From Paracamarosporium sp. OC-R06-R3 (Eukaryota > Ascomycota > Dothideomycetes > Pleosporales > Didymosphaeriaceae), in assembly GCA_019828545.1 (NCBI GenBank), contig JACVRA010000153.1, positions 1 through 64,000 of the forward strand: a stretch of DNA of 64,000 nucleotides. Reading direction: 5' to 3'. Made by a program: the position numbers and the translations under genes. Positions within the stretch are counted from its first letter, which is position 1, and each line of letters begins with the position of its first letter. The notes beneath the pieces are model-generated. The model did not search any database, was not told the origin of the DNA, and saw only the letters and a program-made list of their open reading frames with translations. Below are positions 46,001 to 57,471 of the stretch, piece by piece.

Positions 46001-46591
46001 ATACTCCAGATTCACGGGCAGATGCAGCAAGGACAACCTGTGCAACAAGCAGCGATAGCGGCTGCAGGTGCACCGCCATCTGCAAATCATCAAACTCTTC
46101 TGACAGCTCGGCCACGGTACGGTTCGTGGGTCGAAGTCATTGATATTATCACGCCAGGACCCAATCTTAAGGATTTTGGCTCCGAGCATTCACAGGCAGA
46201 TGAGGATCGGACCACCTCACTCGAAATTATCGACTTTGTCTCCTGTGGATACGCTCGCCTCCCGTACTTGTCATTCGATCAAGCCGCTCTAGAAGAGGCC
46301 CATGGAGTTGGAAGACGCCGCACAGACCCTGTTTTCACCAAGCGTGCCCAAACACTATTGCCATCGATGTTGAGTGCGAAGTGGGCTCTACTCGGCGAGA
46401 TCATCCAGGAAGTAAGCGACGAGGAGTTAGCCACCTTGTACGCAGGCTGGAATCTGGAGACAGGCTGGAAAGATGAGGACCAGGCTAAAGCACCGCAATT
46501 CGATGGCCTGTTGCCCGGTGGGACTGGTCGATTTACGGGTACTGTGCGTGCAGGTGATCGACTTAATCACAGAGAGGGAGCTACTAGTTAG
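43093..46591 (+). CDS. Large F-box protein with Gln-rich insert
   Basis: Exons 43093-43179 and 43229-46591 (49-bp intron, branch GCTGAC) give 1149 residues. The first exon and intron were inferred because the long frame has a stop exactly at the acceptor and no ATG before the domain. An F-box lies at about residues 295-335 (LWNLPVELIEMIASHLNRDDIEALRLVSRELN), suggesting an SCF ubiquitin-ligase adaptor. Downstream segments such as FVERLTLKNCWMTPLLLQEF and LKHLVLDSVSLTG look like leucine-rich repeats. A Gln/Asn/His-rich stretch (about 150 residues, nucleotides 45700-46080) interrupts the C-terminal part. Substrate unknown. Confidence 0.8.
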
Positions 46592-47303
46592 TGGTTGACC
46601 CTACTTCGTAATGTGTTCGGTTATGATGTATTGACTTGTTGTTGTATAGATGTCGGTAGCTGTGCTAAGCTACTAGAGCGGCTGCATCTTGACGCATGCT
46701 GAACCTGAGGCTGGGGAACGATACATTCCATACGGTGCTGCAAGTTGCATCTTTCACTCTTATGCCCATTCGGGAAGTTTGGTAAGGACCGTATGGGGAA
46801 ACACTTGTATTGTGTTTGCATTCAGATATACCCGGGTTGGCGTATCACGCCTACCTCTCCAGCAAGAGCGCACAAATTAATGTATAATGAAGATACATTA
46901 CCATCACCTGAACGTTTGTTTGATGGGGTAACAAATTTAGTTCCTTGGTTGCTATGCGAGGCTATTGTAGCATTCGCTGCAAATTTACTGTCTTGGTCAA
47001 TAGATCGAGGTCTCTTCAAACACGAGTGTATAATTGCCATCGAGTTGGGCGTGAAAGTGACGGTAGCTATGAATTACTGATGGATGCAACGAAGCTGCGA
47101 GCTCGTACGAAGTCTTCTGTGCCAAAAATGTTCGGTTATCGTTCCCTAGAACGTGGGTGGCCAGAATCGTACGCCAAGACAAAGCGCACGCTCATTGGCG
47201 CAGGAAGCGAAGATTTTCGATGCGCGCACACCCAACCCAAACTCTTGCGGAGCGACCTCTTTCTTGTCGACAGCAACTCCCTCCACCACACAACACCGTC
47301 GCC
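46592..47303. other. Intergenic region and ribosomal-protein gene promoter
   Basis: No coding signal. The last 150 bp before the uL2 start codon includes pyrimidine-rich sequence and the repeated ACCCAACCC, common in ribosomal protein promoters. Confidence 0.4.
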
Positions 47304-48348
47304 ATGGGTAGGGTTATCAGGAACCAGCGTAAGGGTCGCGGCTCTATCTTCACCGCCAACACCCGCTTGAACAAGGCGCCTGCCCAGTTCCGCACTCTCG
47401 ACTACGTACGTCCCGCCGCCCGCACGACTGCGAATACCCCAACGACTGAAGGACGGTGGCTAATCGGCATAGGCTGAGCGCAATGGGTACATCCGGGGCG
47501 TTGTGAAGGAGATTGTCCACGACTCTGGCCGTGGTGAGTACTTGAACCAGAATCCCAGGCATGAGAATGTGCGCTGACAAAAACCGAACAGGTGCTCCTC
47601 TCGCCAAGGTCGTCTTCCGCAACGTACGAAACACTCTCGAGCCGCATTGCATCCGTCCGCTTACAGAATTTTAGCCCTACCGCTTCAAGCACGACACCCA
47701 GACCTTCATCGCCAACGAGGGCATGTACACTGGCCAGGTTAGTTGGCACAACGCTATGCATGAAGGAACACCTGAGCTGACAGCACAAAGTTCATCTACG
47801 CCGGAAAGCACGCCGCTCTTACCGTCGGCAACGTCCTCCCGCTCTACTCCGTTCCTGAGGGTACCGTCCTCACCAACGTCGAGGAGAAGGCCGCTGACCG
47901 TGGTGCGCTCGGCCGTACCTCTGGTAACTACGTGACCGTCATTGGCCACAACCCCGATGATGGCAAGACCCGTGTCAAGCTCCCCTCCGGTGCCAAGAAG
48001 GTTCTCTCCAGCTCCTGCCGTGGTATGGTCGGTATCGTTGCCGGTGGTGGCCGAACAGACAAGCCGCTTCTCAAGGCCTCGAGGGCCAAGCACAAGGTAC
48101 GTCAGAGCGTGTTTTGGGCGATCTGGACAGTGGCTGACATTGCATAGTTCGCTGCCAAGCGCAACTCATGGCCCAAGACTCGTGGTGTTGCCATGAACCC
48201 CGTCGATCACCCTCACGGTGGTGGTAACCACCAGCATATCGGTAAAGCCTCTACCATCTCCCGTGAGGCCGCACAAGGTCAAAAGGCCGGTCTCATCGCC
48301 GCCAGGCGGACGGGTCTGCTCCGTGGTACCCAGAAGACGAAGGATTAG
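47304..48348 (+). CDS. RPL2: 60S ribosomal protein uL2 (L2/L8)
   Basis: Six exons, 47304-47405, 47473-47533, 47592-47623, 47675-47737, 47791-48096 and 48148-48348, with five introns of 51-67 bp, join to 254 residues. The start [19 protein letters not shown], the KVVFRNPYRFK block and the strongly conserved [17 protein letters not shown] near the C-terminus are diagnostic; the His of DHPHGGG sits near the peptidyl-transferase centre. Length equals that of yeast uL2. Codon use is biased to C-ending codons, as expected of high expression. The 32-bp third exon is very short but needed for the FRNPYRFK sequence. Confidence 0.97.
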
Positions 48349-48778
48349 AGGGGCTGATAACGAGGTGGTGCTACGGGCGTCGGTGTGGCTCAACAAAGCG
48401 GTCGGTTATTCTCATCACCATTCGAAATGCGGGTGGCCGGGCGTTATGAACTTTCTGGGCAAGCTAGGCCTCTGCCTGCTTGCGTGCACGATAGGACCCT
48501 AGGGAAATGCGAATCCGAAAAATGCATGGGGCTGTATCTTGGAAATGTGATTTCGTTACGACTTAATCTGTCTCTCACGGCAACTCAACAACGAAGAAGT
48601 GATGTCACGAAACCAGCGTGGATAGCCATCCACATCGTATTCAGAAGTGATCAGGCACACTGGTATACCACTAAGACAGTCAAGCAGTGCAACTTTGTAG
48701 TGAATCGCTTCACCTATGTATGCTTTCGTCTACCGCTCAGACTGTTGCCCTAATACCCTGTCATACGATCGCTGGGAT
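48349..48778. other. Convergent 3' intergenic region
   Basis: 430 bp between uL2 and APC4 stop codons. Nothing recognised. Confidence 0.5.
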
Positions 48779-51418
48779 CTACGCGCCACCCATCTCAACA
48801 TCACTATCCTCCGGCCCACTGTTGTCCTCTCCTTCCTGTCCATCTGCTCCTCCTTGTTTCTCCATGAAATCCAAATCAAAGACCCGATAATGCTTCCTAT
48901 CGCTGCCCAGCACAACTACTACTCTCCGTCCCTTCCTTCCATTAACAATAATTCTTAGTGGTGTGAACCTTCCTTCGAACACGTGCCGCGTATGCCTTGA
49001 GAGTGCCTCGGCGGTGAGGTCAACCGTGTGACGGGCGGAAGTAAGAAGAGCCTGTCCTTCCGGCAGCAGCGTGGACTGCACGGTGGTCGAAGGAAGGGCA
49101 GGGTACGCGATAATTTGGTCATGTTCGGGGACGGAGGCTATACTGCCAGATGATGTATATGCTAGAGATACGAGGGAACAGATCTTGGCTGTATCGGTAG
49201 ATTGTAGGAGAAGCAGGAGAGTGACATCATCTGCGAATTTTGCATCAAGAATGATGTGTGATTCGGTTTTGAGGATTGTGGCCGACGAGGCTCGTAGGGA
49301 GGATGGGAGGGCAAATATTCGGGGGTCGTGGGTGAGGCGATGGATGGTGAGGGAGGAGTGAGCGGTAGTGGTGACGGCGACTGGAAGGGCGATGTATGTT
49401 GAAATTGTGTCTGTGTTTGGCTGTATTTTGATGAGTTTATTGTCAGCATAAGGAGGCAGGTCGGAAGAGTGGGCTAGGAAATAAAAGCGTACCTCAAATA
49501 GCATACGCATGTCTAGCGGCGCGCCTATGTCGCCATCCTCAAGCACGATGCCACTGTCCATACTGGTGTTGTTCTCTTGCCATTGGCTTACCTGTTTCAG
49601 CAAACCTCGCACACTATCGCCGAACTGCAAGAGCACCTTTTCCAAACACAGCGCTTCCGCTTTGTATTTGCCACCCCCTCGCAGGAGCTCAATCGCCTTG
49701 AGAGTATCGTCGTAGCTACCTGCCGTTCCAGGGATCTCGTTCGAGCTCCCGAGATAAGGCTTCACATCGGATTTCGACATCCCGTACTGGATATACTCGA
49801 GCACAATGCCAATGTCGACACCAGAAGGTTGCGATTCCATCTCTGAGCGTGACTGGCTTCCTGGTTCCGTGGCCTCAAAGTCAATGGTATATCTTAGCCA
49901 TTTGCTAAAGCTGACAAAGGAGAGCTTCTCATCCGCTGCATACAGCAAAACTGTATTTGCTAGTAGCTTCAACGTCTTCAGCACGTCAAGGAGAGCAGTA
50001 AAGTCCATTATAGGTCCACTGAATATCCAGTCTCGATCGTGGAACTCAGCAAGGCCCTTTAGGCGCGATATGATGATCGAGCAGCGATCCAGAGCTGGGA
50101 GGAAGTTCTCGTGTAGAAGCTGGATGACGGTTGCAAGGCCAGTTGTTACAGCATTATCCCAACGTTTATGACCCTGTTCGGCAAGCTCATCGACAAGCCA
50201 GTCGTGGATGAGCTGAGGACAGTGTCCGGTGCAGGCGAGATGGTACAGATTCTGTACCAGATCGCCCTGTTCGTGTTCCTCGAGCGTTTCGCTGATATTC
50301 ATCATGAACTTTCCGGGTAGATCTTGGGCCTGTTTGAAAAAAGTTTGAATGCGACTAAACGTATGCGACAGGTAAGAGAGAAGATTCTGTAGTTGTGCGG
50401 TTTTAGCGGCTATGAGGTGGAGGTAGATGCCCGCTGAGGGGATAAACCCATACGTTAGCGGTACCCATGCGAGCCTTTCTCGAGTATCTGATGGGGATGT
50501 AATCTCCATGAGTAGCGAGTGTGTGCAAGCATATGGGTGGCTCGCATGCATTATCACTTTACTCCGCACAGCCCAGGTTCTGGGTAACCTAACATCTACC
50601 GCATCCATGGAATCGAATATGCTTGGGTTGACGCTGCCCTCTTCAGTACACCTGATGAACATATCCACGCTATTGTGGTCTCTCAGGTGCTGCGAATGTA
50701 ACAAGCCATCAACTTCTGCTTGCGAGCTGAACGCGCCCGCATCCACCGGTTGACGCACAAACCGCATCATCGGATTCGCAGGTGGCAGCGGTATGACGGG
50801 AAGCTTTGGAAGGAGACTCTCAGTATCCATCATGGCTAGTTGACCAGGAAGATCCGGCGCAATATCCAAGCTTGCGAAATCCGGTTGCCGCTGTAGGAAG
50901 TCTTCCAGGTTTGTATCATCCTTGAACGCGTTCCAGTTTTCGGTCGTCGGCATACTGGGATCCAAGGCATCTTTTATGGCCAGATTTTTGCCGTTTTTGG
51001 ATTCCGCCGTCCTCCTCTTGACTCTCTCTGCATCGATGAAATTCAGTCCCCATGCAATACATTGGACTTTTCTGTTTCCTTCGTCTCTAGTAGCAGGCAG
51101 CCTGACGTTCCCATGTACCACTTTCCCCGTCTCCACGCCTAGGATATCCACACACCCGTCGCTCCACGCAACTGCCAACCCCGCGCCATTCCATTGCCAC
51201 CTCAGCGCCTCGACTGTGACATCCTCACTCTTACGCTTAAGGCCGAACGCCTTCTGCCCGTTGATTCGATATACGTCCAGGTTCTCTTCATCGGTCACGA
51301 GGGCGATGAGATCCATAGTCGGGCAGTACGAAATCAAGTGTGGATGAATAGGCTGCAGGAGAATCTTTTCTGCTTGCTGGAGCAGCTTGGGGCCTGGCGG
51401 AGTGTCCATGGCGGGCAT
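48779..51418 (-). CDS. APC4: Anaphase-promoting complex subunit 4
   Basis: One frame of 879 codons from MPAMDTPPGPKLLQQAEKIL. The N-terminus has the Apc4 WD40-like pattern (HPHLISYCPTMDLIALVTDEENLDVYRING, LRWQWNGAGLAVAWSDG). The middle is the long helical Apc4 domain (LSYLSHTFSRIQTFFKQAQ, CPQLIHDWLVDELAEQGHKRWD). The C-terminus is acidic (GPEDSDVEMGGA). Apc4 is a scaffold of the APC/C ubiquitin ligase. A stretch of 72 bp (49492-49421) has GTACGC at one end, GCTGAC inside and ATACAG at the other. It is probably an in-frame intron without stops, giving an 855-residue protein when spliced. Confidence 0.9.
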   Translation of the reverse strand: MPAMDTPPGPKLLQQAEKILLQPIHPHLISYCPTMDLIALVTDEENLDVYRINGQKAFGLKRKSEDVTVEALRWQWNGAGLAVAWSDGCVDILGVETGKVVHGNVRLPATRDEGNRKVQCIAWGLNFIDAERVKRRTAESKNGKNLAIKDALDPSMPTTENWNAFKDDTNLEDFLQRQPDFASLDIAPDLPGQLAMMDTESLLPKLPVIPLPPANPMMRFVRQPVDAGAFSSQAEVDGLLHSQHLRDHNSVDMFIRCTEEGSVNPSIFDSMDAVDVRLPRTWAVRSKVIMHASHPYACTHSLLMEITSPSDTRERLAWVPLTYGFIPSAGIYLHLIAAKTAQLQNLLSYLSHTFSRIQTFFKQAQDLPGKFMMNISETLEEHEQGDLVQNLYHLACTGHCPQLIHDWLVDELAEQGHKRWDNAVTTGLATVIQLLHENFLPALDRCSIIISRLKGLAEFHDRDWIFSGPIMDFTALLDVLKTLKLLANTVLLYAADEKLSFVSFSKWLRYTIDFEATEPGSQSRSEMESQPSGVDIGIVLEYIQYGMSKSDVKPYLGSSNEIPGTAGSYDDTLKAIELLRGGGKYKAEALCLEKVLLQFGDSVRGLLKQVSQWQENNTSMDSGIVLEDGDIGAPLDMRMLFEVRFYFLAHSSDLPPYADNKLIKIQPNTDTISTYIALPVAVTTTAHSSLTIHRLTHDPRIFALPSSLRASSATILKTESHIILDAKFADDVTLLLLLQSTDTAKICSLVSLAYTSSGSIASVPEHDQIIAYPALPSTTVQSTLLPEGQALLTSARHTVDLTAEALSRHTRHVFEGRFTPLRIIVNGRKGRRVVVVLGSDRKHYRVFDLDFMEKQGGADGQEGEDNSGPEDSDVEMGGA

Positions 51419-52019
51419 TGTGGCTGGTTTGCCCTGAACGGTGGCCTGAACGGCCGTGATTCAGTTCGTGTTTTGAGGTCGGTGGGCTTGAGGGCAGGCG
51501 CGATTGAACTGGATTTGGCTAGTGCGATCGCGAAGTCACGTTGCAGACGTGGGTACTCAAGCGCCCGAATATAACGTGGGATATTGGAAACGCACGTATA
51601 GCCACCAGTAGCACGGGACATACACACAGCATATTGAGTGGATAGAAATGATCTCAACATTCCTCACTGCGCGCCCAAAGAGCGCCATTGCCAGACCTAC
51701 TACCCGTTGTGGGTATACCATCCCTACGTACAAATACAAAGAGGCAAGTTCGGGAGCATACCAAACCCCCATGCCAAACCAGCTGGTGCGCCGAATGCGT
51801 AACGCCTTTGAAAACCCATACAACGTTGTCCATGTAAATGCGTGGCCGAAGCAGAAGGGGAATCGGTTGGCGCAACCGCGCAGCCAGCCGAGCGGTATCC
51901 CGCAACCTATTCCGCATACCCTTCGGAACCTCATAATATCCCATATATACATGCGCCTCTTCTCACGGCGCGCGGTGAGTTTCGCTTCTCATGCGCGTTC
52001 TGGTGCCTTATCCCGGCGG
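51419..52019. other. Intergenic region
   Basis: 600 bp between the APC4 start and the 3' end of the NIPA-type gene. A 177-codon plus-strand frame overlaps it but lacks motifs and runs over the neighbouring exon on the other strand. Confidence 0.45.
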
Positions 52020-53660
52020 CTACCGACCTTGGCTCTTTACGTTCGGCCGTATGGATTCTTTCTTGACCCTCACACTACCACTCGGCCGCCGTCCGTTCAA
52101 ACCTACATCCTCCTCCCCATCGAAGCTCGTCCTCTTACGTCCGCCTTCTGCCTCATCACTGTCATCTGCGAGGTCACCTAGCTCAAACTGGTTGTTTTCG
52201 ACATCGTAATCGTGCATCATTGCCCTCCTCTCTCCAAAACTTTGCCGGCTTCCATTCCCGTGACCACCCAGGAAGGGAAGCGCAGGACTTCGGAAGGCAG
52301 AGTCGGTACTGCGTCGCAACTGCATGCTTCTCCTTGTGGGGAAGCCTGAAATGCCATCTGTGGGAACGCCGTCGCTAAAATCGTTGCCTAGAGCACGGTT
52401 GCCGTCGGGGTCGTCTCGCGAGAGATTGAGGAGGTATACGCCCGAGAAAATGACGAGGAAGCCGCAGAGGAGGGAGATGGTGTTTACAGCTGAAGTAGTG
52501 TTGAAGCCACGGAAGAGAAGGAAAGAAGCGATGAGTGTGCATGTCGTAAAAGTAACATAGTAGAGCGGATTGACTCTGTTCGCTGTTAGCTAAGCGTCCA
52601 CTACTCTCTACTTTTGATTTCATACATGTTGGTCGAGAATTGGCTGAGAGCCTTGTTGAAATAATTCATCTGCGTCAGAATGCAGCCAACCGTGATGATT
52701 ATGAAAACGTAGGTGGAAGGGTGCGTAAATTGGTTGTTCCCCGCAAAGGTCATCTTGAGCGCTATGCCAAATGCTTTGATAGCCATGATAGAAACTGAGC
52801 CGGTCGTCGAGCAAATGGAGAGGTAGATGAGCGGATTTCTTCTGCCGTATTTGGGCGCAATATTATAGATCATGAAGACGGAGAAGGCGGCGACAAAGAC
52901 GCAGTAAATCAAGAAGCCTACGATTTTCTGGTCAGTGAGTCTGTCCCATGATGCGACATGTAATGATGGCCTACCGGGCTGTATCGCATAGTCAAGGATC
53001 TTGTCAACCGACTCAACTTCCTCGTCTGGCGGCGCATGGAGCACGATAATGACGGATCCTATAAGACATATCGCACAACCGATTTTGCCAAGCACACCCA
53101 GATGCTCGCGAAGGAAATATGAACCCAAGACGGCACTTTTCTCATATCAGCAATGGTCTCGCTCGCACAGCAGTCTTGTACTGACCCAATGAGTACTGAC
53201 AGCGCTCCGAGCGGAGTCACCAGGATCGCGGGCGCAAAAGCGTATGCGGCGAAGTTGAATATCTCTCCTAGAACCACTGCGCAAGGTCAGATCAGGGTCT
53301 CATGTGAGCTGTAATTCCACTCACTCGTAACTATACCGGCCCACCACGTGGGATTTCGCAGGTATGAAAAGCCATCTCCATCAAAGCCGTGTTTCTCGGC
53401 CGTAGCATTGAGACCCTGCGGACATGTCATCAGCGATTGTTGTCGCACTGGCTGGACGAGCGGCGCGGCGACGAACCTTCTTGGTTATGACGAAACTGGT
53501 GCCTGGGGGAGAATTGTTAGCAGCGCAAAGAAACGACGCGGGAGCGGCAGACTTACCAATGGCAAGCGAAGACGACACTGCCAGAATAAGGCCGATGTAT
53601 CTGTCCACAATGAGTATGCACCAGGCTTTGCGTTTGCGTTGGCACGTACTTGTCTTCCAT
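52020..53660 (-). CDS. NIPA-type magnesium transporter (DUF803 family)
   Basis: Eight exons on the minus strand, 53660-53650, 53600-53557, 53502-53477, 53415-53325, 53276-53186, 53135-52975, 52917-52626 and 52575-52020, with introns of 48-61 bp, join to 423 residues. The start [19 protein letters not shown], then [31 protein letters not shown] and [20 protein letters not shown], are characteristic of NIPA proteins (drug/metabolite transporter superfamily, Mg uptake). Nine or so hydrophobic helices are visible, followed by a hydrophilic C-terminal tail of about 130 residues rich in Ser, Arg and Asp. The first exon has only 11 bp of coding sequence. Confidence 0.92.
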
Positions 53661-55054
53661 GGCGGCGGCCAAGGGTTCCCAGACCCTCTGGTGTCGTCGT
53701 TCAAGTGCGAATGCTCTCGGTCGCAGCGAGCTGTCGAAGTCGGCGGCGGTCTATGGAGCGAAGGTGCAGGTGGCCAAGTGTGCGTGACGGATGATGCGAC
53801 AGGCAGGCACGCACAGCCGTCCAAAAAGGCGCTCACACACGGTGGACACGGTGGACACGGTGGGCACAGGTGCAGGTGCAGGTGTTCAGTCAGGAACGGT
53901 CACGCACTCGGCAGCGTGCAGGCCCAAATCGCTGCGCGTTTCACCAAACGCTGTGAGGCCAAGTGTAACGAAGGGCGAGGGACGGTGCGCCTGTATGAAC
54001 GAGCGGCAGGCGGGCAGGCGCGTGGGCAGGCGGACGGCAGGGCGGGCGGATGCGCAACGGCAGCGGGCGACGTGCAGAGGAGGACGATGGCAGAAGTGTG
54101 CGGCGTGCGATGTGCGATGCGCGATACGGTGGGTGGCGTGGATGCGGACGCTTTGGGACGCTTTGGGACGCTTGACATGGGTTCACGGGCTTTGGGCGCA
54201 GGGGCGCCGTAGCGGGCTCGCTATTTTCGAACAGTGGAGCACAAGAGCGTCCAGCCCGCAAACACGCGGCCTGCCACGACGTGTCCCCCGCGAGCGCTTG
54301 CTACGCTGCTCTCCTACGACGCCTGCTGGGGCTGCCGCTTTCGGCCCTCGCCCTGTTCTCGCTCTGTTCTCGCTCCCGACCCGACGTTGCATCACCGACC
54401 GCTGACTGTGGAGAACAAATCATTGTGGCGTCTGGGGCTGAGTACAGCCAAACTATCTACAGCAGACTCCACTCCGTCCGCGCACGCCAAACCCCTTCGT
54501 TGCTGTCGATGCGCCCGCCGAACGCGTGTACAGCACCCGAGCAACATGCTGCTGTCAACGCCCGACTCCCGAGTCCCACGCCGGAGGAATGGGTATCAAA
54601 CGCCGTATGACGACCGATTCCTTCTTTTCCCCCTTATGCCATGTTTCCGTTGCGCCAAACTCCGGATGCCGAGAACAAACCCATCAAGTACCAATCCCTT
54701 CCCTCCCATCCTTATTACCAGTACAGAGTACAAATTCGAAACACCCAGTCATTTGGAAACCTTTCTGGGGGGGGATTTTGGTGCGCGCAAAACAGTCGTG
54801 GGCAATGTGTTAGTGGGATGTCTTACATACCTTCTGCAGTTCATGTGCATAATTTCGTCGTCGGCGCCCAAGAGTGAGGCTTAAACTTGTGCATATACCT
54901 GTGATTAGTATCCCGCTCGACATGTTCAAGTACACGTTCCAGGTCTGTTTATGTCAAAACAGGCTCCGCCGACTGAAGCCTGGTGTCGTGTCGCAGTGTC
55001 TTATGGTTAGCACATGTTCACGTCGAAGCCGATGCCAAAGAGGACGGCGGGCGT
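53661..55054. other. GC-rich intergenic region with small tandem repeats
   Basis: 1.4 kb without a supported gene. Contains three exact copies of ACACGGTGG (53837-53863), AGGTGC repeats (53868-53884) and three GACGCTTTGG-type copies near 54147-54175. Long frames here are by-products of high GC content. Confidence 0.5.
53837..53884. repeat. Short tandem repeat
   Basis: A nine-base unit ACACGGTGG occurs three times in a row, then a six-base AGGTGC unit about two and a half times. Non-coding minisatellite. Confidence 0.8.
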
Positions 55055-57471
55055 CTATACTCGAGGTCGCTTTGCATCTAAAATGGCTAGTCAGCACTGA
55101 GTTGTAACTTCTGGCGTTTGTGGTTGATCATACCTATTGAACTGGTTGCGTCCACCGTATCATTGCCAACCTCGTCGATTGTTCTCTTCTGTCCCTGGGG
55201 AGACAGATTTTGAAGTCCAGAAGACGAAGTAGCAACCGTGTCTGCAGCCGCAGATGCGGCGACCGGAGCTTGACTGACCGCACCGTCCTCCTCGTCAGAA
55301 TAATCTACCTCGTCTTCTGCGGCCTGATTGTTCACTAATTGTTGTGGAGCCGCAGCTGTATCGTCAAATTCCAGAAGGCTGCTTTCTCCTTCGGGAGCGT
55401 CGTCGTCTACAGCGTCTACTTTCAGCTCCGCAGTTCCACGCAGATCGTCAGCGTGATCCTCGGATTGCTGTTCGAAGTCACCGAGGTAGTTAGTGTTTTC
55501 ATCGTTCGCCTGCGCAATATCGTAGGCTCCGTTGTCTTCGAGCTGTTGGCCTTCGTTGGAGTCTTGCCCATAATCTTCATCGAGTTCTTCTCCGTAAGTT
55601 TGCCCCTCAAAGTCTTCGTAGGGATAGTCATGGCCGACATACTCAGTAAAGACTTCAGCACCTAGGCCTGTTTGTTCATCATGTGTAGTTTCCTCATTCT
55701 CTCCACTCTGCTGCTCAGCTTGAGTTATGTTTTCGATACTATCCTGCGTCGGAGGCTCGTCGCCCTGGACCGTTGCAGTAGCCGAGGAGACTCGGGTTGC
55801 CTGAGTTTGATCACCAGATACATCTTCGTTAAACTCATCGTCACTGTAATCAAGAAAATCCTCTTGTGGATCCCGAGATTTCTGATCAGAATCAGCAGTG
55901 TCCGCGGTGGACTGCTCCGTGTGCTCCTGTGTGTTTGCTGTTACGTTTTCGGTAACAAAATCGTCGCTCGTGGTAATAGCTACTGTTGTTTTGTCCTCAG
56001 AATCGTCTGCTGCATTCTGAGGCTGCTTCTCAATGTTTTTCTCGTCATGTTCGTCTTCGACATGCTCCTCATGCGGCTCATGAACGTCTTCACGTTCGTA
56101 ATCCGCCTGATATTGTCCCTCACGATCATCTTGCTCACCAGCTTCGGGGTTACTTTGTGTTTCTGATGCCCCTTGTTCGCCACCCTCTTCCCAAGCCCCA
56201 TAAACCTCTTCAGTCGAATTGTGAGTATTATGAGCACTAAAAACAGTTTCTCCAGAAGCGATAATGTTACTTAAGCCTGAATAGCCAATGCCTTCTGTAG
56301 CAGCTTTAGACAATTCGGCAAGAAGGGATGAGACTCTTGGGCGAGACAGAAGAGTGACACAAAAGTACTCAGGATCAGTGACCCCGTCTTGAGCATAGAG
56401 CTGCAGGTACACACGAAGGATATCATCCAATGTGAAAAAGGCGCACGTGGAATGCTCCTCATACAGTTCGACGTTGTGAAGACTGTCGAGACGGAAACCG
56501 AGCTCCAAGTCACTGGAAACATTGACATCAAAAGCATTAAGAGCTTCTCGACATGCATTGATAACGACATGGAGAGGTTGTTTCAAGAGCGATTCGTCCT
56601 CAAGAAGATAATCTCCACTGCCTTCATAGTCATGGTGCTTGAATAACCAGTAATCGTCCCCGTCGAAGTTGACATTGACTGGGTGGGAATTGGCATCTTG
56701 AACTTGGCCACTCTGCTCGATTGAGGGATTCTCGACGCCGGTAACGGTCGAGGACACGATATCAGGATCACTTGCGCTGCGTTCTAGGCTATGGATATCC
56801 TTGCCAGAGGCGTCCGGATCATCATGTACATCATTCTGTGATTGATCCTGTTCGCGCGAAGCAGATTCATTGGCAGATTGCTCAGCCGTAAAAGAGCCTC
56901 GTTTCTGTACGGGAGCTAAGTCATCCTGATTCTCACGCGTATTTGTTGCATGCTGTGGCGCAGCTTCATCCTCCCCGGCATGGTCGTTGGGGTGTGGTTG
57001 CTCAATGACGGTTGACGTCTCTTCGTCCTCTCTGGCAGCTACAAAGTCATCACGGCTGTCGTTGTGGCGTGTATTCGTTCCGACCGGAGTTTCATCTGAT
57101 GCAGGATCCTCATCATCCGAATAGTCAATCAAGTCTTCTTCTAGACCGACTGGCTGTGGTTGTTCAGGTACGGTAGTATGCTCAGCTGAGTGCAGCTGGA
57201 GGTCAAGCTCAATATCTTCTTCAACGTCCTCCTCTATAAGATCCTCATTGTCTGCCATGAAATCGTCTTGATCCCCCGACACTGTTTGTGCGTCCAGGCC
57301 AGCATCTGTCGCAGCATCGCGCAGAGATACGTCATCGTCTAAGCCGCCTGTAGAACGCAGGTCCAAATCGATGTCGCCGTCACCGAGATCGAGGCTGTCA
57401 TCGGAATGGATGTCCATCGTATCGGGTGCGGTAACCTCCAAATGAGGAGCTGACAGGGCTGCGGTTGACAT
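55055..57471 (-). CDS. Large acidic protein, function unknown
   Basis: Exons 57471-55134 and 55077-55055 (56-bp intron, branch GCTGAC) encode 786 residues ending in a short basic motif, DAKRPRV, that would serve as a nuclear localisation signal. The protein is dominated by Asp and Glu, with several copies of DYSDDE/DYSDEE motifs (e.g. LIDYSDDEDP, FLDYSDDEFNE, VDYSDEEDG). A non-repetitive core at about residues 270-420 (DDYWLFKHHDYEGSGDYLLE, YEEHSTCAFFTLDDILRVYL) may be a folded domain. I do not recognise it. Nuclear chromatin- or RNA-related function would be a guess. The longest frame's extra start is non-ATG. Confidence 0.75.

Noticed and set aside
51648..52181. 177-codon plus-strand frame
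   Set aside because: Overlaps the last exon of the NIPA-type gene on the other strand, has no motif, and looks like a by-product of base composition.
53424..54405. Long plus-strand frames (262 and 204 codons)
   Set aside because: Overlap the first NIPA exons on the opposite strand and a GC-rich minisatellite region; no motifs or splice logic.
55672..56240. Plus-strand frames opposite the acidic protein
   Set aside because: Hydrophobic composition comes from the complement of Asp/Glu codons; not a membrane protein gene.
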